Below are positions 49,470 to 63,923 of a DNA stretch of 64,000 bases, piece after piece. The notes under the pieces are model-generated. The model was not told where the DNA came from and did no database searches. It was given only the letters and a program-made list of their open reading frames with translations. Every line of letters starts with the position of its first letter. Position 1 is the stretch's first letter. Where the stretch lies: positions 2,232,001-2,296,000 of the forward strand of contig CM073196.1 in the NCBI GenBank assembly GCA_037042915.1, in the 5' to 3' direction. Both the position numbers and the translations under genes were made by a program. Source of the stretch: Auricularia sp. M13 (lineage: Eukaryota; Basidiomycota; Agaricomycetes; Auriculariales; Auriculariaceae).

Positions 49470-51830
49470 ATGGAGAGCGAGGCCACGTTCGTAGCGCCAG
49501 AGGGCGTCTACTCCCTCACCGAGGAGCACAAGCCGCAGATACTGCAGCTGACCAGCAACTCGCCCAGCCTCTACCCGACCAGAATCTCGGCTGGTGCGCG
49601 CAGCGGCATTCTCGCCAATACCTGGTGCCTGGCTCACCCGACTCTCGCAGTCACGATCAAGTACGCCGTCAAGGGCTCTCAGCAAGGCCTCTCCGGCTTG
49701 CTGGGCAGACAGGACGCGCGCAAGGACAAGGACAAGGCCGACAAGGACAAGGACAAGGACAAGGACAAGGACCCAGACCGCACCTCGCTCTCGTCCTCGG
49801 ACAACCAGAACGACGATGCCGCGGGCTCGAACGGGTCCTCTGCAGACGCCAAGCAGCCCCATCCGTCGTTTTCTGGCCCGTCGCTCTTCGCACCGCACAC
49901 CTCCAACGCGGGCGGCAAGCGCAAGACGCCCAGCCGTCCGCGCCATAACATGAAGACGACCAGCTCAGCTTTCGTCACCCGACACCAGACGGCAGAGGGC
50001 CTCAACAGGATCCTTGGCTCAAAGCAGGGAGATGTCACTTATGTCTTCTTCAACTCGGGCAAGAGCATATTCTGGTCGGAAACCGGCATACGTGCCAAAG
50101 TGCGCCGACATTTCCCAACCACCATATGCTGGTTGACACGACTCGCTCTCGTCGCAGGACCCGTTGGCACGCATCACTTTCTCTGCCTATCCGACGTGCC
50201 ACGACATCAACATGGAGACTGTCGCGCCGGACAGGCTAGACGTGATCATTGGTTTCAACACTGGCGACCTTGTTTGGTTCGGTACGGCCACCCTGCAGTC
50301 ATTTTTGGAACTTGTGCGCTGACACATGGCACAGACGCTATCTCGTCGCGCTATGTGCGAATCAACAAGCAGGTCCGTGTAGACGCTCTCTGTCAATTTG
50401 CGGAGCTGAACGGAGACCTCAGAGCTGCATTACATCCTCACCATGCACCTGCGTGCGCTGGGTGCCGCGGTCTCCCGTCCTATTCGTCGTATCTCACGCG
50501 GACGGTACCATAATGGTGTATGACAAGGAACGCGAAGACGGGACCTTCACGCCCGTCAACCCAGACTTGGGAATTCCGCAGTCGCTCTCGGTGCCCAGCA
50601 CCATCGGCAAAGAGCATTCGCACTTGCATGCACACTCAAACGGCTTGGAGCCTGGGACGGCGTCCGGGTCAGGCACGGGCTCCTCATCACAGACAAGTTC
50701 TGTATTGCCTGGGGCGCCCGGAACGCCCTGGGATCCGCTTGATGATATCCTTGTCTCGCGACCGCCGTGGCATCCTTCCGTGATCTCCAGCGCTGAGCGG
50801 GAATCGCGCAAGGTGCTCAAGAATCCTCTGAGCCACTGGAGGGTATCTCGTCGCGGTGTGCTCGGTATGCCCGCCTGTCGCCCTATGGAACACATGCTGA
50901 CTGCCGGCATCTGCAGATTTTGTATTCTCTCCCGACGTACAATACATCGCAGCCGTCTCTGACGATGGCTGCTTGCGGATAATTGATGCTCTGAACGAGC
51001 GGTGCGTCCATTCGCGTTGAGGCATATTGCGTCCAGGGTACTGAATATTGACCAGATTAATGGATACATATGCGTCCTACTTTGGTGCTCTCACCTGTGT
51101 AGACTGGTCTCCGGACGGTCGATTTATTCTGGTGCGCTGAATGATAGATTGTCCTCAAGCTGCACGATATTGAAATGTGTCTTGTAGACTGGTGGACAGG
51201 ATGACCTTGTTACTGTAATTTCGCCATGGGACCAACGAATAGTGGCGCGGTGTCAGGGACACTCTTCGTTCATTTCCGCTGTCAAGTTCGACCAGCACAG
51301 ATGCGACGGTCGGACGTACCGCTTTGGCAGCGTCGCCGAGGACAGCAAATTCATTCTGGTACATCTCATCTCTCCTCATTTACGCTTTCCTAAGACTATT
51401 TCGGTAGTGGGACTTCTCTAGCGGCGCGCTTCACCGACCCAAGATGTCTGTTTCGCAGCATAACGCGCGCATGTCGCTTAGCTCGACATTATCCCTTGTA
51501 CGACGGCACCCGATCGGCGCAGACCCGTCCACGCTGCAGTTGCAGCTCCCACAGAATGGCGAAGGGATGGGCAGGAGATTTCATCCCGCGCCTGCGCGGA
51601 GTGAGGTTGCCGTTGTGCAGCCGGTCTTGGTGCGGACTCCTTACAGAATATGGAGCTATTCGGGGTTACTGAACAAGCTGCAGGTGAAGGCTATCGACGG
51701 CGAAATCCAGACGCATCTAAATTTCCTCCCGACGTGCATACTAACATCAAACAAGGCGGGTCTGGTGAAGGTGTGGGTTCGCCCGCTCCAGATAAACAAG
51801 CCGCAACGCACGAACCCTCGAGGTAGATGA
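49470..51830 (+). CDS. creC: CreC/WDR20-type WD40 protein
   Basis: WD40 activator of a Ub-specific protease (CreB in Aspergillus, USP12/46 with WDR20/DMWD in animals), involved in carbon catabolite repression. Starts at 49470 (MESEATFVAPEGVYSLTEEH). A Lys-Asp repeat tract (49722-49772) lies in a low-complexity linker. GDVTYVFFNSGKSIFWSETG, VIIGFNTGDLVWFDAISSRY, FVVSHADGTIMVYDKERED, VFSPDVQYIAAVSDDGCLRI, FGALTCVDWSPDGRFILTGG QDDLVTV, ARCQGHSSFISAVKFDQHRC and YRFGSVAEDSKFILWDFSSG are the family's blades. The last exon has KAIDGEIQTHLNFLPTCIL and GLVKVWVRP, ending at 51830. About 640 residues; all conserved blocks present. Confidence 0.9.
49722..49772 (+). repeat. Minisatellite encoding Lys-Asp repeats
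   Basis: A tract of AAGGAC units, interrupted once by a GCC codon, codes for alternating Lys and Asp in the CreC-like protein. Unit length of 6 bases keeps the frame, so expansion or contraction would change only repeat number. Confidence 0.9.
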
Positions 51831-51973
51831 CATTGTGGATACATGGAAGGATTGGATGGACGTGTAATTTATGTTCATAATTTCTTGTCATTCTCAATGC
51901 TTGAGCATTGCTGGTACAGGTGGCAAGAACATGCTTGCCCTAAGTCATAAGTTATACCCAAAGTAACGAAATG

Positions 51974-52894
51974 CTACGAGAGGAGACCAGCGCGAGCATC
52001 CCTCTCTTGCACGTTCCTCCAGACGTCGCCCTCGTTCCATTCAGGTGGTGCCATTCGACCGATAGCAAGTCCTCTCCCACCTCCAGAGAAAGCGCTGTAG
52101 ACTCCAAGCCCAGATTGAGGTCCCGTGGGGCGTCGACCAAAGCGGGGTAACGAGCTACCGCGGAAAGAGTGAAGGCCGCCGTCATCCTCCTCTGGAGGCG
52201 CTGCACCGAGCATGCGCCTGAGTTCTGCGTTCTCGCGTTCCAAACGAATGAGCTCGCATTCGCGGTCGAGAGCCCAGTCGGAAGGAAGCTCGCCCGTGTA
52301 TGTGTCGCGCGCGTCCTCAGGCACTGGGATGACCGGCTGCGAGTCTTCCGAGTCGCCCACTTCGTTCTCTGGCAACGGCTGCTCGCCCTGCGCCAGTCTC
52401 AGTGCTGCCCTGAGCCGCTGTGCGACGCGTCCGAGTGCGGCGTCCACAGCAGAGCTCTGCGCGAGCTGCGTCGTGAGAAACTGCGTCTCGCGGTTGAGGA
52501 GCTCGGTCTCGTAGTGCCTGGCCAGCCCCAGCTCGTGCTCCTGCGCACTCAGCGCCGCACCGCGAAATTCCGCCATGACTGTCTCGAGCGTACTCTCGTT
52601 TTCTCGGACCATTTGCGCGAGAAGCTTGTTGTCGCTCGCGATGACCGCGTTTTCCGCCGCGAGCGCGCTCGTCATCCGCTCTAGCTCAGCGCGGTACGTC
52701 TCAGCGTCCAGGTGCGTGTTGAAGCGGCGCAAAGGAAAGCCGGTGCCACTGTGAATTGCCTGCGACTTGATGTGGCCCGCCTGAGCTTGCAATGACGCTG
52801 CCAGTGAACGATTCTGTGCCAACTGGTCGGAGAGGTCGACGACGAGCGCCCAGAGACGCATAAGCTCGCTTTCGCCACCGTCCATGACGAGCAT
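51974..52894 (-). CDS. Coiled-coil protein, SIKE/FGFR1OP2-like
   Basis: A single exon of 306 residues; Met at 52894 or, equally likely, 52885 (MDGGESELMRLWALVVDLSD). Long coiled coil through QLAQNRSLAASLQAQAGHIK, YRAELERMTSALAAENAVIA, LLAQMVRENESTLETVMAEF and ALSAQEHELGLARHYETELL. This heptad region resembles the SIKE/FGFR1OP2 family, whose fungal members belong to the STRIPAK complex. A second short coil (RECELIRLERENAELRRMLG) precedes a Gly/Arg-rich tail ending VWRNVQERDARAGLLS. The family call is tentative because coiled coils attract false similarity. Divergent from YPT6 with 126 bases between starts. Confidence 0.6.
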   Translation of the reverse strand: MLVMDGGESELMRLWALVVDLSDQLAQNRSLAASLQAQAGHIKSQAIHSGTGFPLRRFNTHLDAETYRAELERMTSALAAENAVIASDNKLLAQMVRENESTLETVMAEFRGAALSAQEHELGLARHYETELLNRETQFLTTQLAQSSAVDAALGRVAQRLRAALRLAQGEQPLPENEVGDSEDSQPVIPVPEDARDTYTGELPSDWALDRECELIRLERENAELRRMLGAAPPEEDDGGLHSFRGSSLPRFGRRPTGPQSGLGVYSAFSGGGRGLAIGRMAPPEWNEGDVWRNVQERDARAGLLS

Positions 52895-53020
52895 GCGCTG
52901 GCACGAGGTGAGAGCTGGCGGGGTCGGCGCGAGGTCGCGAGCGCAGTACTAGTTGAAGTCAAAGACAAATGTGCAGAGTCCGACTCCGAGTCCCTCCATT
53001 TCCCGTTGACAGCGACTGCG
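52895..53020. promoter_or_regulatory. 126-base bidirectional spacer, SIKE-like / YPT6
   Basis: Intergenic DNA between two divergent start codons; no gene or clear core promoter element seen. Confidence 0.45.
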
Positions 53021-53942
<922 letters not shown>

Positions 53943-54128
53943 ATCATGACTGTCATGCCTCTTTCTATACTGTACTTTTTCGCGGTCGTATATATACCAA
54001 GACGAACCAACGCGAGGACAGGCTTGAGAGGCGGTCAGATCACCTGACGAGGTTTTGTCTCCTGTGTACAGAATCTTATCGAAAAGCCGCCCATAGCCGA
54101 TCGAACTCTTGAACTTGCACATTTCGTC

Positions 54129-55470
54129 ATGAGCGAGCAGCACGATCTACCGCTTTCAGCTCTCTTCATTCGCGCGCTCAGAAATGGCGCCAAAGCCATG
54201 AATCTCCCCACAGTGGAAGACGAGACCCAAGTTTGTTCGTTAGTTCTTGCTGTGTGCTCAGATGACCGATGTGGCGCATGTAGGAACTCGTTGCCTCTGC
54301 CTTGAGCGACCTCAATGCCCTCGCCAACCGTATTCAATCTCTCGGTCTGTTCAGTCCCAACGAGACACTGGAGGATTTGACTGCGCGCGACATGGTCTAC
54401 CTATTTGTGCCCTTCGTGCAGTCCGAGCTCGAGGGTCGAGTGCGCACCACCGATCCCTCAGATCGCATCGTGCGTGTTAGGAAGGCACAGGTACATAGCA
54501 ATCGTCTCTTCCTCGCGAGGAGCTTTAGCTTACCTGTGCACTCTCTAGAGGCTACTAGAGCATTTCTGCAGAACCCTCGACCAGTACGGTGTCATTCCGG
54601 AAGAAGACAAGGCACTTTGGTCAACGACCGGCGCGGCAGATGCATCCCGCAGAAGGGAAAACAAGATAAAGCAGTACAAGCACGAGAAGACAATTCGCGC
54701 AATGATAGATGTGAGTGCATGTTCATTTTTCTAGTCCAAGTCACTCAATTTGCGTTAGGGATTGCGGGCATCGCGCGGACAGTCTACCGTGGAGGGGAGC
54801 ACCGAGCTTGACGACATTATGGCCCTCCTGCCCTCGTCAAGCACCGAGCCATCCGATGCGGATGACGATGGTGCACGTAAGGTCACGGTTCTTTGTCTCA
54901 GATTCATGTGGGGCAAGGCGCAAGCGCAACTCGAAAGTACGCAGAAAGAGCTAGAGCTCTTGCGCAGCATGCCGCCGCCTCCGCCACCCGGTTCGCAACA
55001 GGCTGAGGAACCTGACACAACATGGAGGCTCGACCGGTCTGCTGCGCCCGGAACTCAAGGACCCCTTCTCGATAGCAAGGGCAAGGTGCGTCTGTCCCCG
55101 TTGGCGTGCTCGCCTTTCAGTACTCATTCGTTCCAAGCCATTACGTCCCTTCACTATCTTACCGGCTGGTGCTGCTTCAGACAGACAGCGCCTTCAGTCA
55201 GAAGTGTTCAGGCCTGATCACCGGCTTCCCACGATGACTATCGACGAGTATCTTGAGGAGGAGAAAAGACGCGGAAATATCATCACCGGTGGGGGTCCTG
55301 CCTCTCTGGAACAGCCCACAACGTCAGAACAATTGGCAATGGACTCGGAAATGGACGGGACCCTATTCGGTGAAGAGAAGTCCGAGGCTAAGAGACAGAA
55401 GGACGAAAACTGGGCGAGATGGACGGACACGCATCCCAAAGGTGCAGGAAACACAATGAACCGCGGGTGA
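54129..55470 (+). CDS. TAP42: TAP42/alpha4 PP2A-family regulatory protein
   Basis: Binds catalytic subunits of PP2A, PP4 and Sit4/PP6 and links them to TORC1. Starts at 54129 (MSEQHDLPLSALFIRALRNG). After introns the helical core reads ELVASALSDLNALANRIQSL, LFSPNETLEDLTARDMVYLF VPFVQSEL, RKAQ, RLLEHFCRTLDQYGVIPEED, RRRENKIKQYKHEKTIRAMI, and later KAQAQLESTQKELELLRSMP. The C-terminus has FRPDHRLPTMTIDEYLEEEK RRGNIITGGG and NWARWTDTHPKGAGNTMNRG, the family's DE-Y-L-E-E and final D-x-x-x-K-G-x-G-N-x-x-N-R-G signature. Stop at 55470. About 370 residues. A Pro run (SMPPPPPPG) is the only low-complexity part. Confidence 0.93.
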
Positions 55471-55677
55471 TTTGTAGTGACTACCTCAGTCTGATGGTTG
55501 TATTGCAAGTCAAATTCAAGGGGTTTCATATCAACATTTGAGCGACGCATTCTGGCGGTCAGACAGGGCGTTCACTACATACCTATGTACGTTGAGGAAC
55601 TTTGAAAGTTTGTTTGTGGGTTATTTGTGGGGACAAACAACGCGTCTCTGATCGGTTGACCTCGCGCTTGCTACGCA

Positions 55678-58456
55678 ATGAAACGCGCTGCCAGTCCAGC
55701 TACCAACGACCGTCCTGCTAAAGTCGCACGGACAGATGCATTGGACGCGTTTGACCCCGCCAACGAGCGCGATGCATCCCTTCTCGAGCAGTCGCTGGAT
55801 CCGAACGGTTTCATATTTGGCACTGTGGCGATGGTTTTCCCGCCCATTCGCGATATCCTCAAACTACGGCTGACTTGCGGCGGCGGCTGGTCCTTGGCTG
55901 TGGAAATACGCGGTCCCATTGTGAGGACGCTGGTTCTGAAGATGAAGACAAGCGTCAAGATCGCCCTCCGCAATGCAAGCGTCGAGAGCGTGAAACAGTC
56001 ATCAGCGCATAGCCATCTTCCCTTTCGATTAATCTTCGAGGACGGCGTGCTGCTGCAGAATGGGGATGGTGTCGTGTTTAACTCTTGGGCCAGTATGTCA
56101 TTACTTCGTCTGTTGCTTTCATATCTCTTACGCCTTCATGCAGGCAGTTCAAACGAACAAGTCGAACAGCGGCAGGCGTTACCTGAAACCCAGGGAAATG
56201 TTTCAGAGCCGGCCACCATCGCGGCTGTGGCAGCGCAACCATCTCGTACCCAGCCTCCAGAGGCTGCAGAAGTTGTTCAAAACCAGACATCGCCTCATAC
56301 CACCCCGAAGGCCCTCACACGACAGCGCGCACCCGAAGTCCTCGTTCTCTCCTCCCAGGAGAGCGACAACAGCTCTAGTGAGAACGTAGAGACAACAGAA
56401 GAAAATCCATCGGGTTCTGAACGTGTGGCCGGTCAACCACGGCCCCGTCGAATTCGAAAACGCGATACCCGCCGTTCAGAGCGCGGTACATTGCATGAAC
56501 GCAAGAACCGCGACCCGCCTGCGACTGTTCCGCGGCCATTGTCACCTGTCACGACGTTTCCCGTGGCCGGACCATCGACGCCTCGCAGGCCGATGTTAAT
56601 GCAAACATCGCCTAGCACCGCGAGGACTGTTGACGGTCAAACGGTACGTGAATTTTCGCAAGCAAAAGGACGTGTGACGAATCCTTAGTAGCATGAATAC
56701 TTGCAGCTGGGCATCGTAAAGTCTTTGCCGATTCATCGACGCGTCTCTTTTATCGGGGTTGTCGCATCATGCGCTGAATCGAAACAAACTCGATCAGGAG
56801 GTATGGCTGCTCGTGTTCTATTCGTAGAGGTGGCTGATTTATGTAGAGTTTTCCCGGGTGCTGCATGTGACGGATGAGTCTCTGGACCTCGGAGACTTCT
56901 TCTACGTTCAGTGCTTCTGTAAAGACAAAAGTGTTTTACCGAATGTCAAGGAAGGGCAAGTCATACTGCTACGCCAAATCAAGGTACAGCCGTCATTTTC
57001 GTATTGAACGGTGCTGATTTGTTGCAGTTAATTGAATGGCAGGGTCAGAAGCGGGGAATTGGATACAAGGACGCGTTTTCATGGGTTGGCTTTGATGCTG
57101 AACTGGGAGAGCACTTCGTCTCGGACCCCAAACTTGTGCGATTGCCTGGTATTCAGCAATTTCCCTTTGTCCAGCCTGCCCGTGAAGAGATCGCGAGGTT
57201 TGTACAAATTTCCGACTGGTGGCGGTCACAAGAAGGGATCAAAGTTGCTATTCCAACACCTGCACCACCGCGTAGAAGGGTCTTAATCAAGGACATGCAG
57301 CCCAAAGTATTCTGCGACTGTATTGCCGAGGTTCGTCGTCCCAACTGCCAGTTCGTGATGCTTAAAGGCTTGCAGGTCATCAGAATCTTCCGCGACGTTT
57401 CTTACACTGTCATCTACATCACCGACTTCACAGCACACCCGTACAATCGGGACCTCGGCGAGCTCGACTGCCCCTATCCGTCTGGCAAACATACGCTGAA
57501 GCTCGTGCTATGGGACGTGCAAAAAGACACGCCTATAATAGCTGGTCCGGAAAATTACTACTTGATTCGAAACATACGACCTCATATCGACAAGGACGGG
57601 TTTCTGGAGGGCAACCTGTCTGGCGTTGGCGACTATTTTACTCCCCTCGAAGTGACCGATCCGGAGGTGGCCGAACTCGTTGAGTAGGTACCAGTCGCCC
57701 GACCGAGATACAGACGCTAACATTTTGCTTGGTCGTTAGACGAAGAAAGGCATATTGGCTGCAAGCGCGGCGCAGTTCTCCGATAGCTGTACCCGAGCGC
57801 AAAATTGTGAAATGCTTCCATATGCATCAACCTCTCTACACCATTCCCGACGTCTTATTGTCCGAGCTCAAGCACGCCAAATTCCGTCTACGGGGTCAAG
57901 TGGTTGATTTTTTCCCGCACGCGGTGGCCGACTTTGTGGTCACTTATTGCAGGAAGTGCAAAGAATTGTAAGTGTCAAGTGAGTGCAATGTTCCCATACT
58001 GATTACCGGCAGTGTCGAAGAGCCCAAGCAGCGAAGTTGTTCACTATGTGGGGACGACCAAGGCAAGAACCGCAGCTTTCGCTACCGTTTCTGCTTGCGC
58101 ATTAAAGACGACTCCGGTCAATGGATGGATGTGAATGTTGAAGGCGAAGACGCAGTGAGCTAGTCTCCCCCGCGTTTTATGCGTTGATTCTGAATGTCCG
58201 CATCTTGAAGATGATATTTCTCGCAAGGTTGGAGGCACAAGATCTGCACGAGAATGATGATGCCCTCCGCACTGTTAAAGGCCGCCTGAGCCTTATTCTT
58301 GGTAACCTGATCGATGTGCATGAGCGTTTAGACAAGGACGAACTCATACAGCCCGAGCTTGGGCCGACGTTTGACTTCTGCGTGCAGAGTTGGGAAATGG
58401 AGAACCGTCAACGTGGATATAATCTGTTTGGATGTATGATTGCGCTTCCTCCATAA
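55678..58456 (+). CDS. POT1: Protection of telomeres protein Pot1
   Basis: Single-strand telomere-binding protein. Starts at 55678 (MKRAASPATNDRPAKVARTD); residues 20-130 (GFIFGTVAMVFPPIRDILKL) are globular and unassigned, then about 190 Ser/Pro/Thr-rich residues. An intron (GTACGT donor near 56644) joins in phase 0 to LGIVKSLPIHRRVSFIGVVA, the first telomere-binding OB fold, continuing EFSRVLHVTDESLDLGDFFY, PNVKEGQVILLRQIK and LIEWQGQKRGIGYKDAFSW. The second OB-like block reads KVFCDCIAEVVRIFRDVSYT and LKLVLWDVQKDTPIIAG. The C-terminal half has YTIPDVLLSELKHAKFRLRG and paired cysteines (CRKC, CSLC) as in the POT1 zinc-bearing OB fold. Stop at 58456, 48 bases before KEX2. Confidence 0.85.
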
Positions 58457-58503
58457 CATGCGGAGTTGTTGGTTATTAGTTCCGGTTCACTCTGCCCTCG
58501 AGG

Positions 58504-61500
58504 ATGCTGCTTCCTCGACCACTCCTTACTTTGTTGGCCCTTGCGCCCTCTCTATCCGTTGCTCGACTACCTACTCGTCGAGACTACGCAGCCCTCGACT
58601 ATTATGTTGTAGAACACGATCCGTCCAGTGCGGTACCCGTCGAGGAGCTTGCCAGCGCGCTGGGCCTGCAAGTGGTGGAGCCCGCTGGCGAACTGTCTGA
58701 CCACTGGCTCCTCAGTATTCCCAAGGAATTCCCCGCAAAGCGGGATGGTGGTGATCGTGTCATGGACACGTTGCACCGGTTGCGCGAATTGGCCGCGTCG
58801 CCGGTGTCCGCGCACGACAGCCGGTCCCTATACGACTCGCACCGGGCCAAGCGATTAGCGTCCTCAGTGCGCTACATAGAGAAGCAGGTCCTGCGCAAGC
58901 GAACCAAGCGCGACGACTCCCACTTGCTGCCGCGCGCGCCACCGCCTATTCCACAGCCTGCACCAGCAGACGCCGTCGCCGAGGTCGCTGCAGTGGCCGC
59001 CCAATTCGGTATCAAGGACCCCATCTTCCCACAACAATGGCATTTCGTCAACGACGCATTCCCCCAGCACATGATGAACGTGACGCCGGCGTGGACGGCT
59101 GGCGTCACTGGCAAGGGAGTCATTGCGGCCATGGTTGACGATGGCCTGGATTTCAACAGCGACGACCTTGCTGCGAACTTTGTGCGTTCAAGATCGTTAT
59201 CTCCCTAACATCCTTGCTCATATAACGTTGCCAGGACAAGGATGGTACGCTGAAAACTCGTCACGAATTTGGTCATGCCTAATCCCACCGCAGGCTCCTA
59301 TGACTTTAACGATCATGTCCCATTGCCCAAGCCTGTCTTATGGGATGGTATGCCCAGGAACTCTATACACCTCGTGACTTCTCACGACTGCTCTAGACCA
59401 CCATGGTACACGCTGCGCGGGAGAAATTGCGGCCGTTAAGAATAACGTCTGTGGTGTCGGTGTCGCTTATGATGCCAAAATTGCTGGTAAGCTAATAGCA
59501 GTCGTAGTGTTCACGACTGACCTTGTCCAGGGTTGCGCATTCTGTCCGGCCCCATCAGCGACATCGATGAGGCCGCAGCGTTGAAGTAGGCACATCACAA
59601 AGTCGTATTGCTTACACCTTACATTGGCGCAGCTATGGTTATCAAAATACATCGATATACAGCTGCTCATGGGGACCCCCTGATGACGGCAAATCTATGG
59701 ATGGTCCATCGTACTTGATTCTCAAATCCATCGTCAATGGCATTCAGAACGGTCGCGGCGGGAAGGGCTCCATTTTCGTGTTTGCGAGCGGCAACGGCGC
59801 CGGATCGGGCGACCAGTGCAATTTTGACGGCTACACCAACTCCATTTTCTCGGTGACTGTATCCGCCATCGACTACAAGGGTTTGCACCCATACTATTCC
59901 GAAATTTGCGCCGCCAACATGATTGTTACCTACTCGTCTGGGAGTGGGAGGCACATCGTGAGTCCCTTGCTGCCACGCGCCCGCCAGCTAACGTCAGCTT
60001 GCAGCACACGACCGATGTGGGGAAGGATACCTGTTCCGTATCCCATGGCGGTACTTCCGCCGCTGCTCCCCTCGCAAGCGGTGTGTTTGCACTGGCCTTG
60101 CAAGCCAGGCAAGTATCCGACGTTTCAGCTACGACACATACTGAAATTCGATACAGGCCGGAACTTACATGGCGCGACGTCCAGCACCTCTGCGTCCGTA
60201 CCGCCGTCCAGGTTAATCAAGAGGATCCGGACTGGGAGAAGACCGCTGCTGGACGGCCGTATTCCTACAAGTACGGCTATGGCAGGCTCGATGCTGGTCG
60301 TTATGTCGAGGCCGCGAAGACCTGGAAGCTCGTGAAACCCCAAGCATGGTTGGATATTCCTATCCAAGAATTGGCTGGTGCAGATATGGGTGTTGACGGC
60401 AAGATGGTCGGAGGAGAGCCCATCGTCGCTGGAGGCGTCAAACACAGCGTCAAGGTTACCCCGCAAATGATGAAAGATGCGAACCTGGAGACATTGGAGC
60501 ACATTACTGTCAAGGTAAATGCTACAGCCAACTGGCCCTGCGAATTACTGAACACTTTTTTTAGGTCTGGATATCCCATTCTCGCCGCGGAGATGTTCAA
60601 GTCGAGCTCGTAAGCCCAGGCGGGGTTAAAAGTATTCTCGCTGGTCAGCGGAAGTACGATGAAGATCGGGATGGCTTCGTTGGTTGGCAATTCATGACGT
60701 TGAAACATTGGTCTGTACTCGCATTCCAGTCGTCGAGTTTTAACTCAATCCATCGACAGGGATGAACGTCCTATTGGCGAATGGACGCTCAGGGTATCTG
60801 ACCAGGGCGTGCAAGAGCGCACTGGCCACTTCCTCGGTTGGAGTATGACGCTGTGGGGCGCGGCGCTGGATCCTGCCATCGCAAAGCCTTGGGTGTTACC
60901 GAACCCACATGGTGAAACGGTGGATACCTCCAGTACTTCGCCAGTCGCTGTGCCTGCCACCACGTCACTCGTTGCGACGCAGACAAAGCAACATCCCAAA
61001 CCCACAGATCATCTCCCCCCCGATCACGGTCAGGCAGGTGGCGAAGCTCATACGCCAGGTTTCGGCCAAGAGGCCGATGTCAAGACCACCAGCAAGCTGA
61101 CCTCGTCACCAACAAGTATCCCGACGCCCGACGAGGGATATTTTTCTCATATGTCAGATCTGTTAAAGAGTCAAACGTGGCTCTTCGTGACTCTGGGTGG
61201 CATCGGACTCTTCGCCATCGGCACTGCACTATTCTTCTGGCACCGGCGAGCGCGGCAGATGCGTGCACGGGCCGAATACAATCGCGTTGCAGATGACGAG
61301 GACATTGGCATGCGTAGTGTTGGAGCTGGAGCATCACGTGCTGGCCGCCGCGGCGGTAGCCAGCGTACCAAGGAGTTATACGACGCGTTCGGGGAGGTCT
61401 CCGATGACGAGGAGGATGCCGACGAGAACGCTCGTTTAACGGCCGGTCGCACGCAACCATTGGGCTTCCACGACGAGTTCCTCGAAGACGACGATCCCAA

Positions 61501-61660
61501 TTCTGCTGTCGAGCCAAAGACCGCGTATCGCGACGACCCTCTGCCGCACGAGAGGCATGCAGAGGCTCCTGCCCCCAGAGACGGCGCGCAAAGTCCCGCG
61601 AGTGGGAGCGCGAGCGGCGACGGTAGCTGGGAGCATGCATCGGATGCTCGCGATCGTTGA
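58504..61660 (+). CDS. KEX2: Kexin (Kex2), subtilisin-like proprotein convertase
   Basis: Calcium-dependent Golgi serine protease that cuts after Lys-Arg and Arg-Arg. Signal peptide [20 protein letters not shown]; prodomain ending near [12 protein letters not shown], an autoprocessing site. The peptidase domain carries [12 protein letters not shown] (Asp), [20 protein letters not shown] (His), [20 protein letters not shown] (oxyanion Asn) and [20 protein letters not shown] (Ser). The P domain follows: [34 protein letters not shown] and [16 protein letters not shown] Ser/Thr/Pro stalk, membrane span [20 protein letters not shown] and acidic cytosolic tail (SDDEEDADE) end at 61660. About eight introns, first near 59181. 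About 870 residues, as in other fungi. Confidence 0.95.
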
Positions 61661-61877
61661 TTCCACCACACATGTCCATTGTCTTGGAAGCTGCACATTC
61701 CTGCGTTAATTGGGTAGCATTACTTTTATATATTATAGAACGCGCAGTCACGAGGGCTCTGTCTAACTGGATCTTGGTCGCTATGACGCACATGTGGTCC
61801 GCGGCACAGATAAGCCCTGCCATTGCTGCCAGTGTTTCTACTCGACTTGACCAAGTACCACGCACGGGAAAGAACGC

Positions 61878-63368
<1,491 letters not shown>

Positions 63369-63923
63369 ACCACTAGTACTGCAGAGTCCAGTGTATGAAC
63401 GCAGAGAGAGTCAAAAGCAGTGCCAAGGAGAAGGGTCCCTCGTCGGCAAAATCCGATATCGAGGTTGATTTTGAAGAGCTGGAGAATTTTTTGGAATGAA
63501 AATCTGAGTGAATTTGATCCTGGGAAATCCTATTTTTAAGCACTAGACTCATTTCAGGCCATTGCATCATTCATGAGCCATAAAAGCCGAGAAGCACCTG
63601 AGGTTGGGGTTTGGGCAGGTGGTGCTCCGGAAGCATTTAGGCTCAGGATGCAGATTGGTTCCGGCTACTGGTAGTGGTATTAGTAGTAGTGGTGATGGAC
63701 CTCTACAGAGCACAAATTGAGCAGTAACATACCATTCTGACGATATTTCAATGAGAAATTTGCTTCCATATGGCTTTTGGCTTGGGATGACTAAGCACCG
63801 GAAGCAAATAGGGGGGGAGGGGCTCCATTTAGAAGAATTTTTGGCCCTGTGTTCCGAGACCGAGGGACTGAGGAGACCAGACTGAGATACACCCGCACTA
63901 TTCCGAAAAACGCAGTCGTCACC
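63369..63923. other. Intergenic with duplicated exon remnant
   Basis: Apart from the duplicated reductase segment near 63410-63500, no gene is seen. A TAG/TGG trinucleotide-rich patch lies at 63669-63697 and a run of seven G at 63811-63817. Confidence 0.5.

Noticed and set aside
49059-49946. A 295-codon minus-strand open frame
   Set aside because: It runs antisense through the CreC 5' end and out of frame through BCKDHB, is Arg/Val/Leu-biased and has no motif; both overlapped genes are certain.
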